From Methanobacteriota archaeon (GTDB lineage Archaea; Thermoplasmatota; Poseidoniia; Poseidoniales; Poseidoniaceae), in the NCBI GenBank assembly GCA_002719815.1, contig PBET01000033.1:1-36852 (forward strand): DNA of 36,852 nt, read 5' to 3'. A model generated the notes under the pieces. It had not been told where the DNA came from. It saw only the letters and a program-made list of their open reading frames with translations, and made no database searches. Below are positions 9,980-19,384 of the stretch, in pieces. The position numbers and the translations under genes are program-made. Numbering within the stretch: position 1 is the stretch's first letter; each line of letters opens with the position of its first letter.

Positions 9980-11385
9980 ACGTCATCCTCCGTTGAAAAC
10001 AACGTTGCTAAGCGTTGGGTGAGTGCTGATAGGACCGATTGATGCTCTTCATCACCAATCATTTCTTCAAAACCAAGGGATGTGAGAAGGATTTGACCAC
10101 CAGCCATTCCGCTATGTCCGCCTGCTTGTCCATCTGGGAACTCCTTTGCAAGTGCAAGACCAATGTGGAGATGTTCTCGACGACTACGAGCAGAGAGCAG
10201 GACCTTGTTGCGTTGAATTCCATACACACAAACAACATCGGTGTTGGATGTAGCGAACAAGAAGTCTGCAACTTGGGCAAGATCGTCTCTTCGAACAAGA
10301 TTGTTGATCGGAGCAAGAACGAGCCCATTCTTCTGAATCATTGTTGCAAGGGCTTGTTGAAACGATTCCAACGTTTCAGGTGTGCGCAGAGGTGCTTGAA
10401 TGGACTGAAGCAATGCATCATCGACCCATGTATTCAACCACATGAGTGCTCGTAAATCGACCTGATTGAAGGCACGTGTAAACGAGAGTGTGTCCGTTCG
10501 TAAGCCAAAGGAGAGCGCAGTGGCTAATCTCGGGGTCATTTCCAGACTCATACTCATGAGTAGATTGGCGATAAGGGAAGATGTTGCAGAATATTCTGGT
10601 CGAAGAAACGCAACATCTGCTGTGACGTTCTTCTCTGATGTATGATGATCGATGATAATGTGCGGGACGCAATCAGCAGGGAGTATGTTGTTCGCTCCGG
10701 GTTGATGGAAATCAACCGTAATGATACACTCGGCCTCATTCAAGACATCGTCAAGTTCCCAATCGAGAAGAATACGTCGTAGCGGAATCTCCAAGAGGCG
10801 AACCATTGCTTGATTCTGCTGATGTTCAATCAGACCTCCATGATAGATGGTTGGTTCATGACCAAGAAACGCAACGAGTTCATGCATTGCCAATGCTGAG
10901 GCGAGTGCATCAGGATCAGGATTGTCATGACAGAAGATTGCAACCTTGGATTGAGGTGGAAGATGCCGAATATAGGATTCGAGAACGGTCGCACCTGCAT
11001 GACGTTCCCAAGCACGAACCTTTTCTTTGTAAGCGGCTGTGATGATGTCTTCAACATCGATTTTATCGACTGAATCGATTGTTTCATCAACCAATGATTT
11101 TTCAGATAATAGTGGTGTTTCTGGCCAACGTTGACGCATCGCAGAGAGAGCGTCCTCTCCTTCAAGTATTTCAGAGTCAACAAGGATGACTGCTGTTGGT
11201 TTCTGACCTCCATCGGGTAGTTCAGAGGGTCTCATTGGTTGAGGAAGCGGGAGAATTTCGCAATCACCAATCTCTTCCGAAATTTCAAGATTTGAGGCAA
11301 GGCCAATCAATCGAGTTGGCCTACGCTGTGAACACCAACGTGCAAGATTAACAGCAACTGTGCTGTGTCCTATCACCAAGAACAT
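9976..11385 (-). CDS. DHH family phosphoesterase with N-terminal Rossmann/TrkA-N-like domain
   Basis: IFCHDNPDPDALASALA, CVPHIIIDHHTSEKN, C-terminal DHHA1 GGHSGMAGGQI; N-terminus MFLVIGHSTVAVNLARWC. Confidence 0.87.
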   Translation of the reverse strand: MFLVIGHSTVAVNLARWCSQRRPTRLIGLASNLEISEEIGDCEILPLPQPMRPSELPDGGQKPTAVILVDSEILEGEDALSAMRQRWPETPLLSEKSLVDETIDSVDKIDVEDIITAAYKEKVRAWERHAGATVLESYIRHLPPQSKVAIFCHDNPDPDALASALAMHELVAFLGHEPTIYHGGLIEHQQNQAMVRLLEIPLRRILLDWELDDVLNEAECIITVDFHQPGANNILPADCVPHIIIDHHTSEKNVTADVAFLRPEYSATSSLIANLLMSMSLEMTPRLATALSFGLRTDTLSFTRAFNQVDLRALMWLNTWVDDALLQSIQAPLRTPETLESFQQALATMIQKNGLVLAPINNLVRRDDLAQVADFLFATSNTDVVCVYGIQRNKVLLSARSRREHLHIGLALAKEFPDGQAGGHSGMAGGQILLTSLGFEEMIGDEEHQSVLSALTQRLATLFSTEDDV

Positions 11386-11435
11386 CTGATGCTCCTCGGT
11401 TTGAGTGTAGGTCGTTTAGACTTGAAGGTTCGTAT

Positions 11436-12008
11436 TCAGAACGAAATCTGGACGTTTTCTCGCTGTACGCCTTCAACAACAAACAATTCTCTTCGAACGC
11501 ATCCCTTGATTCCTGCAACGAAGTTTGTTGGAATCATTTGAATTGCAGCGTTGAAATTTGTAGAGGATGCGTTGTAGAATTCACGTCGATCAGCGAGTTG
11601 GTTCTCAAGTGCAACAAGTTGGTTTTGTAGGTTTACAAACGAAGTGTCGGCCTTGAGGTCGGGGTATTGTTCTGCAACCATGTTGATGCGAGGAAGCATG
11701 CCAGCAAGAATGCCTTCCGCAGCACCAACGCCCTTGACGTCGCCTTGTGCAAGAGCACCGGCAGCGGTTTGTCGGGCTTGAGCAAATTGCTCGAAAATTT
11801 CTCGCTCATGCTCTGCATAACCCTTAACGATGTTGACAAGGTTTGGAATCATGTCGTAGCGTTGCTTGAGCAAGACATCGATGTCTGCCCAAGATTTGTT
11901 TGCATTCTCTTCCAATCGAACGAGTCGATTCCATGTACTGAAAAACCAGATGATGAAGATAAAGAATAGAAAGCCGCCAACGATAAGGCCAATGGTAAGT
12001 GCGTCCAT
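11436..12008 (-). CDS. LemA family protein
   Basis: N-terminal TM then WNRLVRLEENANKSWADIDVLLKQRYDMIPNLVNIVKGYAEHEREIFEQFAQAR; ATG at 12008 chosen. Confidence 0.93.
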   Translation of the reverse strand: MDALTIGLIVGGFLFFIFIIWFFSTWNRLVRLEENANKSWADIDVLLKQRYDMIPNLVNIVKGYAEHEREIFEQFAQARQTAAGALAQGDVKGVGAAEGILAGMLPRINMVAEQYPDLKADTSFVNLQNQLVALENQLADRREFYNASSTNFNAAIQMIPTNFVAGIKGCVRRELFVVEGVQRENVQISF

Positions 12009-12065
12009 ACAACTTCTATGTGTCAAACACTTATCAATCTATACCACCAATTGCGCTGATATGAT

Positions 12066-12890
12066 ATGCTGGGTTTGAATGGAAATGCTATGGACGCCGT
12101 AACGATGGCCGTAGTTTTACTCGGCTGTGGTTTCATTGGGTTCGTTTTTGCCCCTCTTGGTTTGGGTGGAGGGCTTCTCTTCGCACCGTTGCTTCATTAT
12201 GGACTGGACTGGGAGATTGATGGTGCGTTGTTGATCGTATCGCTTGGCCTTTCTGCAACCGTTTCTTGGGGTTCTGGCTTGAGACACCGGAAGGAAGAAC
12301 TCGTGTCGGATGAACGACTCAAACAGAGTTTACTTGGGGCGCTACCTGGCGCAATCCTCGGTGTGTTCATCGTTGCTTCACTTCAAGGATCATTTGATAT
12401 CATTTTCAAAGCACTGAGTTTGGTTTTCATATCGTGGGCAATTGTCAAAACCCTTCGTTCAAAAGCAAATTTTTCACAAGAAGAAGATGTAATGAGTCTG
12501 CTTCCGTTACGAGTCGGAACAGGTGCAGGAGGCATGTTATCTTCCATCCTCGCAATTGGAGCAGGTGCGATTTACGTTCCTGTTTTGCGAGCGTACGGAG
12601 GTCTTGCATCAAGAAAAGCAATCGGTACGAGCCTTCACATCATGATGATCGTTCTACCGATTTCGATTCTGACTCACTTCGTTGCACTTGATGCAGCGCA
12701 AATGGATGTACTTTCATCCAATCTCATGCTCATTCTCTGTATGCCAATCGTCGTTGGAATTTCATCCAATCTTGGGGCAAAATTTGGCATTGCAAAGGTT
12801 TCTGAGCAACGAATAATGAATCTATTCGTGTTGGTTCTCATCGTCATTGGTGTTCGATACATCCTCGATGTAACATCGAGAATGTTCTAA
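12066..12890 (+). CDS. sulfite exporter TauE/SafE family protein
   Basis: Multi-TM; GFVFAPLGLGGGLLFAPLL and GTGAGGMLSSILAIGAGAIYVPVLRAYGGLASRKAIGTSL repeats. Start could be ATG at 12090. Confidence 0.85.
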   Translation: MLGLNGNAMDAVTMAVVLLGCGFIGFVFAPLGLGGGLLFAPLLHYGLDWEIDGALLIVSLGLSATVSWGSGLRHRKEELVSDERLKQSLLGALPGAILGVFIVASLQGSFDIIFKALSLVFISWAIVKTLRSKANFSQEEDVMSLLPLRVGTGAGGMLSSILAIGAGAIYVPVLRAYGGLASRKAIGTSLHIMMIVLPISILTHFVALDAAQMDVLSSNLMLILCMPIVVGISSNLGAKFGIAKVSEQRIMNLFVLVLIVIGVRYILDVTSRMF

Positions 12891-14102
12891 TCAACAAGCA
12901 TCGAAGGCTTCGATCAGATACTCTGTAATCGGACTGGTCCAAGCGAGTTCGCTAATTCCATCCCGACCTTGCAAAGCATACGCTCGGACAACATCACGAA
13001 CACGGACGTTACCATCGGAAGAACGTGCGAGAATTGTTGCACCTTTGATCGCCTTACCTGTTCCGTGTGGATCATAGACCGTGTCAAGAGCTTCTTCGAG
13101 GAACCAATCGGCTTTTCCACCCGGTTCGCCCTCGTAGGTTTTCTTTGGTCGCTTTGCACCAAACATACCGCCAGATTTCGGTTTGCTCTTCGGTTTTGAT
13201 TGGGTTTTCTTTGGCTTGGATTTTGCCTTTGATTCAGACTTCTCAGAGGATTTTGTCTTCCCTTCCGATTTGAATTCCTTTTCGAGTTCAGCACGAATCT
13301 CAGCCTCAAGTTTCTCTCTCAGGGACTCTTCATTACCTTCTGCTGCAGATTTTGCAGCACGAGCAACAGCATCATCACGCTCATCCTTGAGCGCTTGAAT
13401 CACGTTAACATAATGGCTGGCGACCTCAATCAGCGCAGTTTCCATGGCCGCTTCCATTTGCATCGATACAACATCGGAGGATGACTCTCTCCATTTCCTC
13501 CACTGCAGCATGGTGTTGTTGTGAATATCCGATCCGCATTTCGGACAAAAGCTTCGCTTAGGGGGTTTGAGAACAGGGATTGCTCGCATTGCATCAGGGT
13601 CAATTCCTTCATGCTCTCCGCTGGCAACATCGTGAATGTGTGTTGATGCATCCATTCCGTGATTCATCGCATCTCGAAACATGCCATCCGACATGTCGAG
13701 GGTTCCCGCTTTGATCATGTCCCATCCAGTGGTGCCACGAACAACAGCTCGAACAGCAGCGTTGGCTGCGGGTGACTGTCCAAATTCGTGTTTCTTCAGT
13801 GTAGATATTTCTTCTCCAGCCCCTTCGAACGCTTGGCCGATGTCGAAATTTTCACCATCATCTGCGGCAGCTGCGATTCCCATCGTGATTGGATTGGCAC
13901 CTTCTTCGACACGAGCGATCATATCGAACTTTTCAGCCATGGAAAGATCTTCTCGGTGACGAATGACCTCTTTGATTTGGTTGAGGTCATGCCCTGTGGA
14001 AGTGATGGGACCTTGGACAGTCAAATCGTGACCACAGGAAAGACAGAACTTTGCAGCAGCCTCGACCCCAGCCTCGCACGTTGGGCAATAGACGCCTGCC
14101 AT
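12891..14102 (-). CDS. zinc-ribbon protein with Lys/Ser/Pro-rich linker
   Basis: MAGVYCPTCEAGVEAAAKFCLSCGHDL (ATG at 14102), second ribbon-like RSFCPKCGSDIHNN, then coiled-coil and KSSEKSESKAKSKPKKTQSKPKSKPK tract. Confidence 0.7.
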   Translation of the reverse strand: MAGVYCPTCEAGVEAAAKFCLSCGHDLTVQGPITSTGHDLNQIKEVIRHREDLSMAEKFDMIARVEEGANPITMGIAAAADDGENFDIGQAFEGAGEEISTLKKHEFGQSPAANAAVRAVVRGTTGWDMIKAGTLDMSDGMFRDAMNHGMDASTHIHDVASGEHEGIDPDAMRAIPVLKPPKRSFCPKCGSDIHNNTMLQWRKWRESSSDVVSMQMEAAMETALIEVASHYVNVIQALKDERDDAVARAAKSAAEGNEESLREKLEAEIRAELEKEFKSEGKTKSSEKSESKAKSKPKKTQSKPKSKPKSGGMFGAKRPKKTYEGEPGGKADWFLEEALDTVYDPHGTGKAIKGATILARSSDGNVRVRDVVRAYALQGRDGISELAWTSPITEYLIEAFDAC

Positions 14103-14157
14103 GACATCGAGATGGTCCGACCTCTTTTCAACTCTTAGGGTGAAGCGTGTGCAAAGG

Positions 14158-15750
14158 TTAGGATTCTTGCCTGGCTTCAAGACATGCGCTCAACAAATTG
14201 ATGATGGACGTTTGATCGAGTTCTGCTAGAATACTTGGCAAGCGTGGACCACGCTCGACGCCCATGATGCACAAATACAGCGCTCTGTATGCATGACGAG
14301 GTGATGTTTCAATCCCTTTTGCTGTGCTTGAAATGGTAGTTTGAATACTTGCAGCCTCCCATTCACAGGTGCGAAGGGATGCAATAAGATGCGGTAAAAT
14401 TGCAATGTTGTCATCATCCAACTGGCTGATTGCCTCGAGATGAGGCTCCGCAAGAATGGTTATTCGAAGTTCGTCAGGGAAGTGTCTCGATTGTACCCAT
14501 GTTCGCATTCGTTGGAGGCGATCTCTCATCGTTTGTGGGACCGTTCCTTGAAGTCCAAGAGATGCCCAGACATCTTCATCCCGAGATTTTGTTTGTGCGA
14601 GCATTGCAAGATGTCGGAAGGTGACAGAAGTTGCTTCCTCAAGTGGTGCGATGAGCGATAATTCAAGTGCAGATTTTGCATCTTCAATAGCGACCTTTTG
14701 TCTCCGACTCAAGCCTTCCTTATCCATTTCTATAGAGAAATCCCGAGCGGTTGTTCGCTCGAACTCATCGGCCAGATTCACAAGTCCCATGCCCGTATCA
14801 AATTCGATGGCCTTGTTGGGTTTGGTTGATGCAACGAGATATCGTAGAATTTCAGGAGGCACGAGAGAGAGTGCTTCCAATGGACCAATGGTATTGCCTG
14901 ATGATGAGGACATTGCGCCTTGGCCACGCAAACTGATCCATTCATAGGTCAAATCAAGTGGTGCCTCGATACCAAACAGTTCGACAATTTCCTTACCAGT
15001 GTCATAGGAACCGCCTGCAGCACCATGGTCCTTACCGAACGGTTCCATGGTGACGCCAATCCATGCCCACTTTGCTGGCCAATCAATCCGCCACGGAAGT
15101 TTTCCTTCACCCTTCGTGACATCACTTGTTCCCGGATTTCCTTCAGAATCGATCCATGAAACAATCGGGTCGTTCCATCCAGTTACGCGGATTCCATCGA
15201 TGGAGCCTTTTGCATCAATCGGATTCCAAGGAAACCAGTCATCTGCGAGTTCCCGACTTGAAACCCGTTCGATGATTTCTCGAATGCTGTCTGCATTGTT
15301 GCAAGCGATGCGAGCGGTTTCAGCGAATTTGCCAGACGCATATGATTCGTAATTATCGATGAATCTTGGGCGAACATCAATTTGTTCGAGTGCTTGCTTG
15401 AACGGTTCAAGAAAATGATCTGCATAAGACACGCCGTTTGCAAATCGCTCCACGTCTGGTTGACCGTTCTCATCAGGTGGTGGAATTTGTTTGAGTTGAT
15501 GACCGATGTATCGGGAATAGGAATCATCGAGGAACGAGTAGACTTTTCGAAGGGGGTCTGCACTATCGACGATGAAAACGAACTCGACATCAAGGCCAGC
15601 TTTTTTTGCGGCTTTCGAAATCATATCACCTGTGAGGATCTCACGAAGATGACCGATGTGGAATTCCCCGCTCGGCGTAATACCGGTTGAAACGATGTGT
15701 TTGGAGCCACGCTCTGTAAGGCGCTGCGCAACGACATCCGACCAGTGCAT
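14158..15750 (-). CDS. lysS: lysyl-tRNA synthetase, class I
   Basis: GITPSGEFHIGHLREILTGDMI and SSSSGNTIGPLEAL signature (class I LysRS). Confidence 0.94.
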   Translation of the reverse strand: MHWSDVVAQRLTERGSKHIVSTGITPSGEFHIGHLREILTGDMISKAAKKAGLDVEFVFIVDSADPLRKVYSFLDDSYSRYIGHQLKQIPPPDENGQPDVERFANGVSYADHFLEPFKQALEQIDVRPRFIDNYESYASGKFAETARIACNNADSIREIIERVSSRELADDWFPWNPIDAKGSIDGIRVTGWNDPIVSWIDSEGNPGTSDVTKGEGKLPWRIDWPAKWAWIGVTMEPFGKDHGAAGGSYDTGKEIVELFGIEAPLDLTYEWISLRGQGAMSSSSGNTIGPLEALSLVPPEILRYLVASTKPNKAIEFDTGMGLVNLADEFERTTARDFSIEMDKEGLSRRQKVAIEDAKSALELSLIAPLEEATSVTFRHLAMLAQTKSRDEDVWASLGLQGTVPQTMRDRLQRMRTWVQSRHFPDELRITILAEPHLEAISQLDDDNIAILPHLIASLRTCEWEAASIQTTISSTAKGIETSPRHAYRALYLCIMGVERGPRLPSILAELDQTSIINLLSACLEARQES

Positions 15751-15759
15751 GCATTCACC

Positions 15760-16371
15760 TCAGACTGGAACAGCTCGAATCAATCCTCGGAGTGGAACAT
15801 CGTCGACTTCGTTTCGTACGGTCTTATTGACGAGAACAAGTGCGAGGACAACTTCACCACCAGAAGCACGGATGGCTGCAATCGTGTTGCTCATCGTTAC
15901 GCCAGTCGAGAGTACATCGTCGATAATCACGACCTTCTTTCCGCCTCCGACTTGACCATACTTGTTCGAAAGTGCTACAGCCCCTGGCTCGCCATCGACA
16001 TTACGATGGATTGCAACTTCAACATCGAGTGCTTGAGCAACTTCGTGTGCAAAAGCAATACCATTGATGGAAATGCCGACCACAGTGTCCACTTCTTCCG
16101 TTTCTTCCATAACAACATCGGCCATGATGTCGCCGATTGCTGTTATTCGTGCAGGTCGAACACCGATGGTTCTCCAACCGATGCGAACATCGGTTGGACG
16201 TTCAGAGGTTGAATCTGTGAGGAGCCATTGAATCGTATCTTGAGAGAGCGATAATTCATCTGCAATCTGTTGCGAATTCAAGCCATCTTTTCGCAAATTT
16301 CTGACGATGGTTTTCAATTCATCAATACCCATTTCCATGTTATCGTGTTGGGCGAGTGCACCGACCTCCAT
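15760..16371 (-). CDS. gfcR: GfcR-like transcriptional regulator (HTH + phosphoribosyltransferase domain)
   Basis: N-terminal HTH (LNSQQIADELSLSQDTIQWLL) fused to PRTase with VVIIDDVLSTGVTMSNTI PRPP motif. Confidence 0.85.
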   Translation of the reverse strand: MEVGALAQHDNMEMGIDELKTIVRNLRKDGLNSQQIADELSLSQDTIQWLLTDSTSERPTDVRIGWRTIGVRPARITAIGDIMADVVMEETEEVDTVVGISINGIAFAHEVAQALDVEVAIHRNVDGEPGAVALSNKYGQVGGGKKVVIIDDVLSTGVTMSNTIAAIRASGGEVVLALVLVNKTVRNEVDDVPLRGLIRAVPV

Positions 16372-16429
16372 GAAGGCTTTGCATGGTTTTCATCAAAGAC
16401 TTGAAGAGAAAGGGGTGTCAGGCTTTGTC

Positions 16430-16840
16430 ATGAGCGACTTCGATTATGAGACACTGCTGAACAGAGCACGTGAAAACATTCCAGAGGATATTTCCGCTCG
16501 TGCACGTTGGCGGTTACCAGAACCACAGATCATGATCGAGGGTTCAAATACCATTTTGCGAAACTTTACCGAAGTTGTTGGGATGATGGACCGAGACGAT
16601 AACCACGTATACCAATACATTCTCAATGAGCTTGGTACATCTGGTTCAAGAGATGGCCCACGTGCTCGTTTCAAGGGACGTATTCCACCAAAGCGTTTGA
16701 AGAAGGCCATCGTTGGCTATGTCAACACCTACATCAAGTGCAGTCAATGCGGCGCTCCTGATACACACTTCATCAAACAAGACCGAACTACGTTGCTCAA
16801 ATGTCAAGCATGTGGTGCAACTCGTCCAGTCAAGCTTTGA
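16430..16840 (+). CDS. translation initiation factor aIF2 subunit beta
   Basis: MSDFDYETLLNRARENIPE..., RFKGRIPPKRLKKAIVGYVNTYIKCSQCGAPDTHFIKQDRTTLLKCQACGATRPV. ATG at 16430 chosen over the longer ORF. Confidence 0.95.
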   Translation: MSDFDYETLLNRARENIPEDISARARWRLPEPQIMIEGSNTILRNFTEVVGMMDRDDNHVYQYILNELGTSGSRDGPRARFKGRIPPKRLKKAIVGYVNTYIKCSQCGAPDTHFIKQDRTTLLKCQACGATRPVKL

Positions 16841-16846
16841 TCGAGA

Positions 16847-17194
16847 TTATTCGTCAAAGCGCATGAGCAAGTCGTCATCAATCGTGCCGTTCTTGAGATT
16901 CTCAATCAACGATTTGATGTCAATATCTGGTGACAATCGATACCATGTCCCTTCAGGATAAACGACACATGCAACCCCATTCTCACAAAAATCAAGACAA
17001 CCTGACTTCTGGATTCGAATGTTTTCAAGTCCTTGTTCACGACCTGCAGCTTTGATGGCTGAAAGCAACTCAAGACTACCTCTCTTCTTGCAGGAGGGTC
17101 GACTCGCTCCCTCGGGACGTTCATGTCCACAAATGAAAACATGGCGTGCATAGCCAGGCTGGTCACGTCCTTTTGGATCGGTTGGCATGTTCAT
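16847..17194 (-). CDS. thioredoxin-like (2Fe-2S) ferredoxin
   Basis: HVFICGHERPEGASRPSCKKRGS... and QKSGCLDFCENGVACVVYPEGTWY: four-Cys thioredoxin-like ferredoxin pattern. Confidence 0.85.
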   Translation of the reverse strand: MNMPTDPKGRDQPGYARHVFICGHERPEGASRPSCKKRGSLELLSAIKAAGREQGLENIRIQKSGCLDFCENGVACVVYPEGTWYRLSPDIDIKSLIENLKNGTIDDDLLMRFDE

Positions 17195-17460
17195 TCCTCA
17201 ACTGCATTGATGGCTTGAGCAACGTCTATGTCAAGCATCGTGACCTTCCCTTGGTCATGCGTCGTTAGTTCAACAACGACATAACCCCATCCAAAATGCA
17301 GGTCTGCATGGTGATTCTTCGCTTCGCAAATTTCACTGATTTTATCGACAAAGGCCTTTGCTCGAGCAAAGTCTTCGAATTCAAATTCACGCATCAGATG
17401 GTCTTCCTGAATCGACCACCCGTCAGGGATTTCCATATATTCAGCCCCAAAGATGTGCAT
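17191..17460 (-). CDS. 4a-hydroxytetrahydrobiopterin dehydratase (pterin carbinolamine dehydratase)
   Basis: GWSIQEDHLMREFEFEDFARAKAFVDKISEICEAKNHHADLHFGWGYVVVELTTHDQGKVTMLDIDVAQAI. Alternative start 17436. Confidence 0.82.
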   Translation of the reverse strand: MHIFGAEYMEIPDGWSIQEDHLMREFEFEDFARAKAFVDKISEICEAKNHHADLHFGWGYVVVELTTHDQGKVTMLDIDVAQAINAVEE

Positions 17461-17884
17461 CGTCGTTGCCAGTCGTTTCCTTTTCGACTTTTTCGTGCAA
17501 GGTTGAACGTCGCTTCATGTCTTCGCGTTCGAAGGCAAGGAGCTCCTTATCATCGATGTAGGCTGGGCGTGTATGAGCGATGAGTACGATTTGAACAATC
17601 GTATCTCGTGCAATAAATCGCTGAACTCCATCCTCATCAAGAACTTCCAGACTGGTTTTTCCAGATGAAATGAGTCGGCCTCGAACCCATGGGTCTGCAT
17701 CGGGTAGTAGGGCACGTGCATCGATGAGAATTTCGATTAAATCATCTCGACGAAGACCGTTTCTTCGTTCTAAAAGGTCCCCATGATGAACGCTTTGGAG
17801 TTTTTCAAGGGCAGGAGAACCGAGTTCTTTCCACAATCCGAGCGCCCATTCAGGAAGGTCAACCTTGTTGGATTTCTTCGCCAT
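17441..17884 (-). CDS. conserved hypothetical protein
   Basis: 147 aa ORF, well-formed protein composition, collinear with neighbours; no recognised family. Confidence 0.6.
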   Translation of the reverse strand: MAKKSNKVDLPEWALGLWKELGSPALEKLQSVHHGDLLERRNGLRRDDLIEILIDARALLPDADPWVRGRLISSGKTSLEVLDEDGVQRFIARDTIVQIVLIAHTRPAYIDDKELLAFEREDMKRRSTLHEKVEKETTGNDDAHLWG

Positions 17885-17995
17885 ATGATTCCCTGCATGG
17901 CGACCCTACATAACCATGTGCAATTTCTAATTTCAATCCATGAACGGGGTGAGGGGTTCATCAAGGGTTGGCGCTCCGCTTGAATCGGGGTTGAC

Positions 17996-19108
17996 ATGAA
18001 AGTCACGTGGCGGCAATTGCCAACGGTCTTGTTCGAGGATGAAGTCCTCGACAAAGCGTTCTCCCGTGCTCGGAAAGCGGCGGACCGTGTTGAAGACCCA
18101 AATCGAGTCTTTCGAACTCGAAAACAAATGACCCGTATGGTCCAAACCGCTGCAGATATCATTCACACGATGTTGAACGAAACGGTTCAAACCTGGCCTT
18201 CACTTGATCAATCACCACAGTTTGATGTGGCGATGATCGAGGCTTGTGTCGGAACCGATGACTATCGCCATCATCTCTCCATGCTTCAATGGGGCGCTTC
18301 ACAAGTGCAAAGGATTGCAACACAAAACAACCGAAAAATCATACGAACAGCACGTATTGAATTAATGCATGAAGCTCGAAGAGAAGCCTATGGTCGAATC
18401 GGTTCCATCATGGGGCGTGTAGGTCCGTCGTTGAAGTGGCTGAACGAATCCAGAGAGATCCTCAAAGCACTTCCACAAATTGATAGCAGCCTACCTGTCA
18501 TCGTCGTGTGTGGTGCGCCAAATGTTGGTAAATCTGCCTTCATCAGTGCTTTATCATCGGGCAACATGGAAGTGAATCATTACCCGTTCACAACGAAACA
18601 AATCCACATCGGCCACTTTACCCATCGTCGTTTGCAACATCAAATGGTCGATACGCCGGGTCTGCTCGATCGTCCAATGCATGAACGAAATTCGATTGAA
18701 TTGCAAGCGATTGCTGCCTTAGAGCATATTGGAAGTTTGGTATTGTTTTTGATCGATAAAACCGAGAGTTGTGGCATGTCTTGGGAAGACCAAATGAATC
18801 TCCTCGAAGATGTTGAACGTCTTCTTCCTGGTACAGAACTGTTGGTTGTGAGTTCCAAAGCAGATGCGCTTAAGCCATTGCCATCCGATTGGGATTTGGT
18901 ACAAGAAGCTGAACAACGATGGCGAGACAATGGTTCTCAAGGCCAACCAAAGTTACCGCTTCTTTACGATGATGAAGGTCGACCGACAATGAGTGCTTTG
19001 GAGAATGTTGGTCTTGACGCACTAAGACTTGAAGTGGTTCGCAAGGTCAAAGATGCTGAGGTTGTTGATCCACTTACGCTACCAGAAGGATGGCATCGAA
19101 CAAGCTAG
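17996..19108 (+). CDS. NOG1-like GTP-binding protein
   Basis: FSRARKAADRVEDPNRVFRTRKQM N-terminus; G1 VVCGAPNVGKSAFISAL, G3 QMVDTPGLLDRP, G4-like VVSSKAD. Confidence 0.9.
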   Translation: MKVTWRQLPTVLFEDEVLDKAFSRARKAADRVEDPNRVFRTRKQMTRMVQTAADIIHTMLNETVQTWPSLDQSPQFDVAMIEACVGTDDYRHHLSMLQWGASQVQRIATQNNRKIIRTARIELMHEARREAYGRIGSIMGRVGPSLKWLNESREILKALPQIDSSLPVIVVCGAPNVGKSAFISALSSGNMEVNHYPFTTKQIHIGHFTHRRLQHQMVDTPGLLDRPMHERNSIELQAIAALEHIGSLVLFLIDKTESCGMSWEDQMNLLEDVERLLPGTELLVVSSKADALKPLPSDWDLVQEAEQRWRDNGSQGQPKLPLLYDDEGRPTMSALENVGLDALRLEVVRKVKDAEVVDPLTLPEGWHRTS

Positions 19109-19110
19109 GT

Positions 19111-19380
19111 TTACATCAACCGGGCGAGCACTGGAAGGATGGTCAAAAAGGCGAAAATGCCGAAGAACACCAACATCCAAACGCGCATGCGTTCCTTATT
19201 CTTCTCATCCTTCTCGTATTTCTTGATACAATCCGGATCTTTACAGACACGTTCTTCGGCTTTTGGCGAAATATCAATGCCACAAACACGACAATGCTTG
19301 TGTGAAGGAATGTGTGCCTGCGCTTTGGAACGCTTTGGCATGTTCTTGACTTTCTGCTTCACAGCTGATGCATCGACCAT
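19111..19380 (-). CDS. zinc-ribbon membrane protein (DUF2116-like)
   Basis: ATG at 19380: HKHCRVCGIDISPKAEERVCKDPDCIKKYEKDEKNKERMRVWMLVFFGIFAFLTILPVL, ribbon plus C-terminal TM. Confidence 0.7.
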   Translation of the reverse strand: MVDASAVKQKVKNMPKRSKAQAHIPSHKHCRVCGIDISPKAEERVCKDPDCIKKYEKDEKNKERMRVWMLVFFGIFAFLTILPVLARLM

Positions 19381-19384
19381 CGAA

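Noticed and set aside
13170-13285. Low-complexity DNA resembling a repeat array
   Set aside because: Explained by Lys/Ser/Pro codons of the zinc-ribbon protein linker; no regular unit or spacers, so not CRISPR or a tandem repeat.
15697-16212. 171 aa plus-strand ORF antisense to gfcR
   Set aside because: Opposes a PRTase with clear motifs; shadow ORF.
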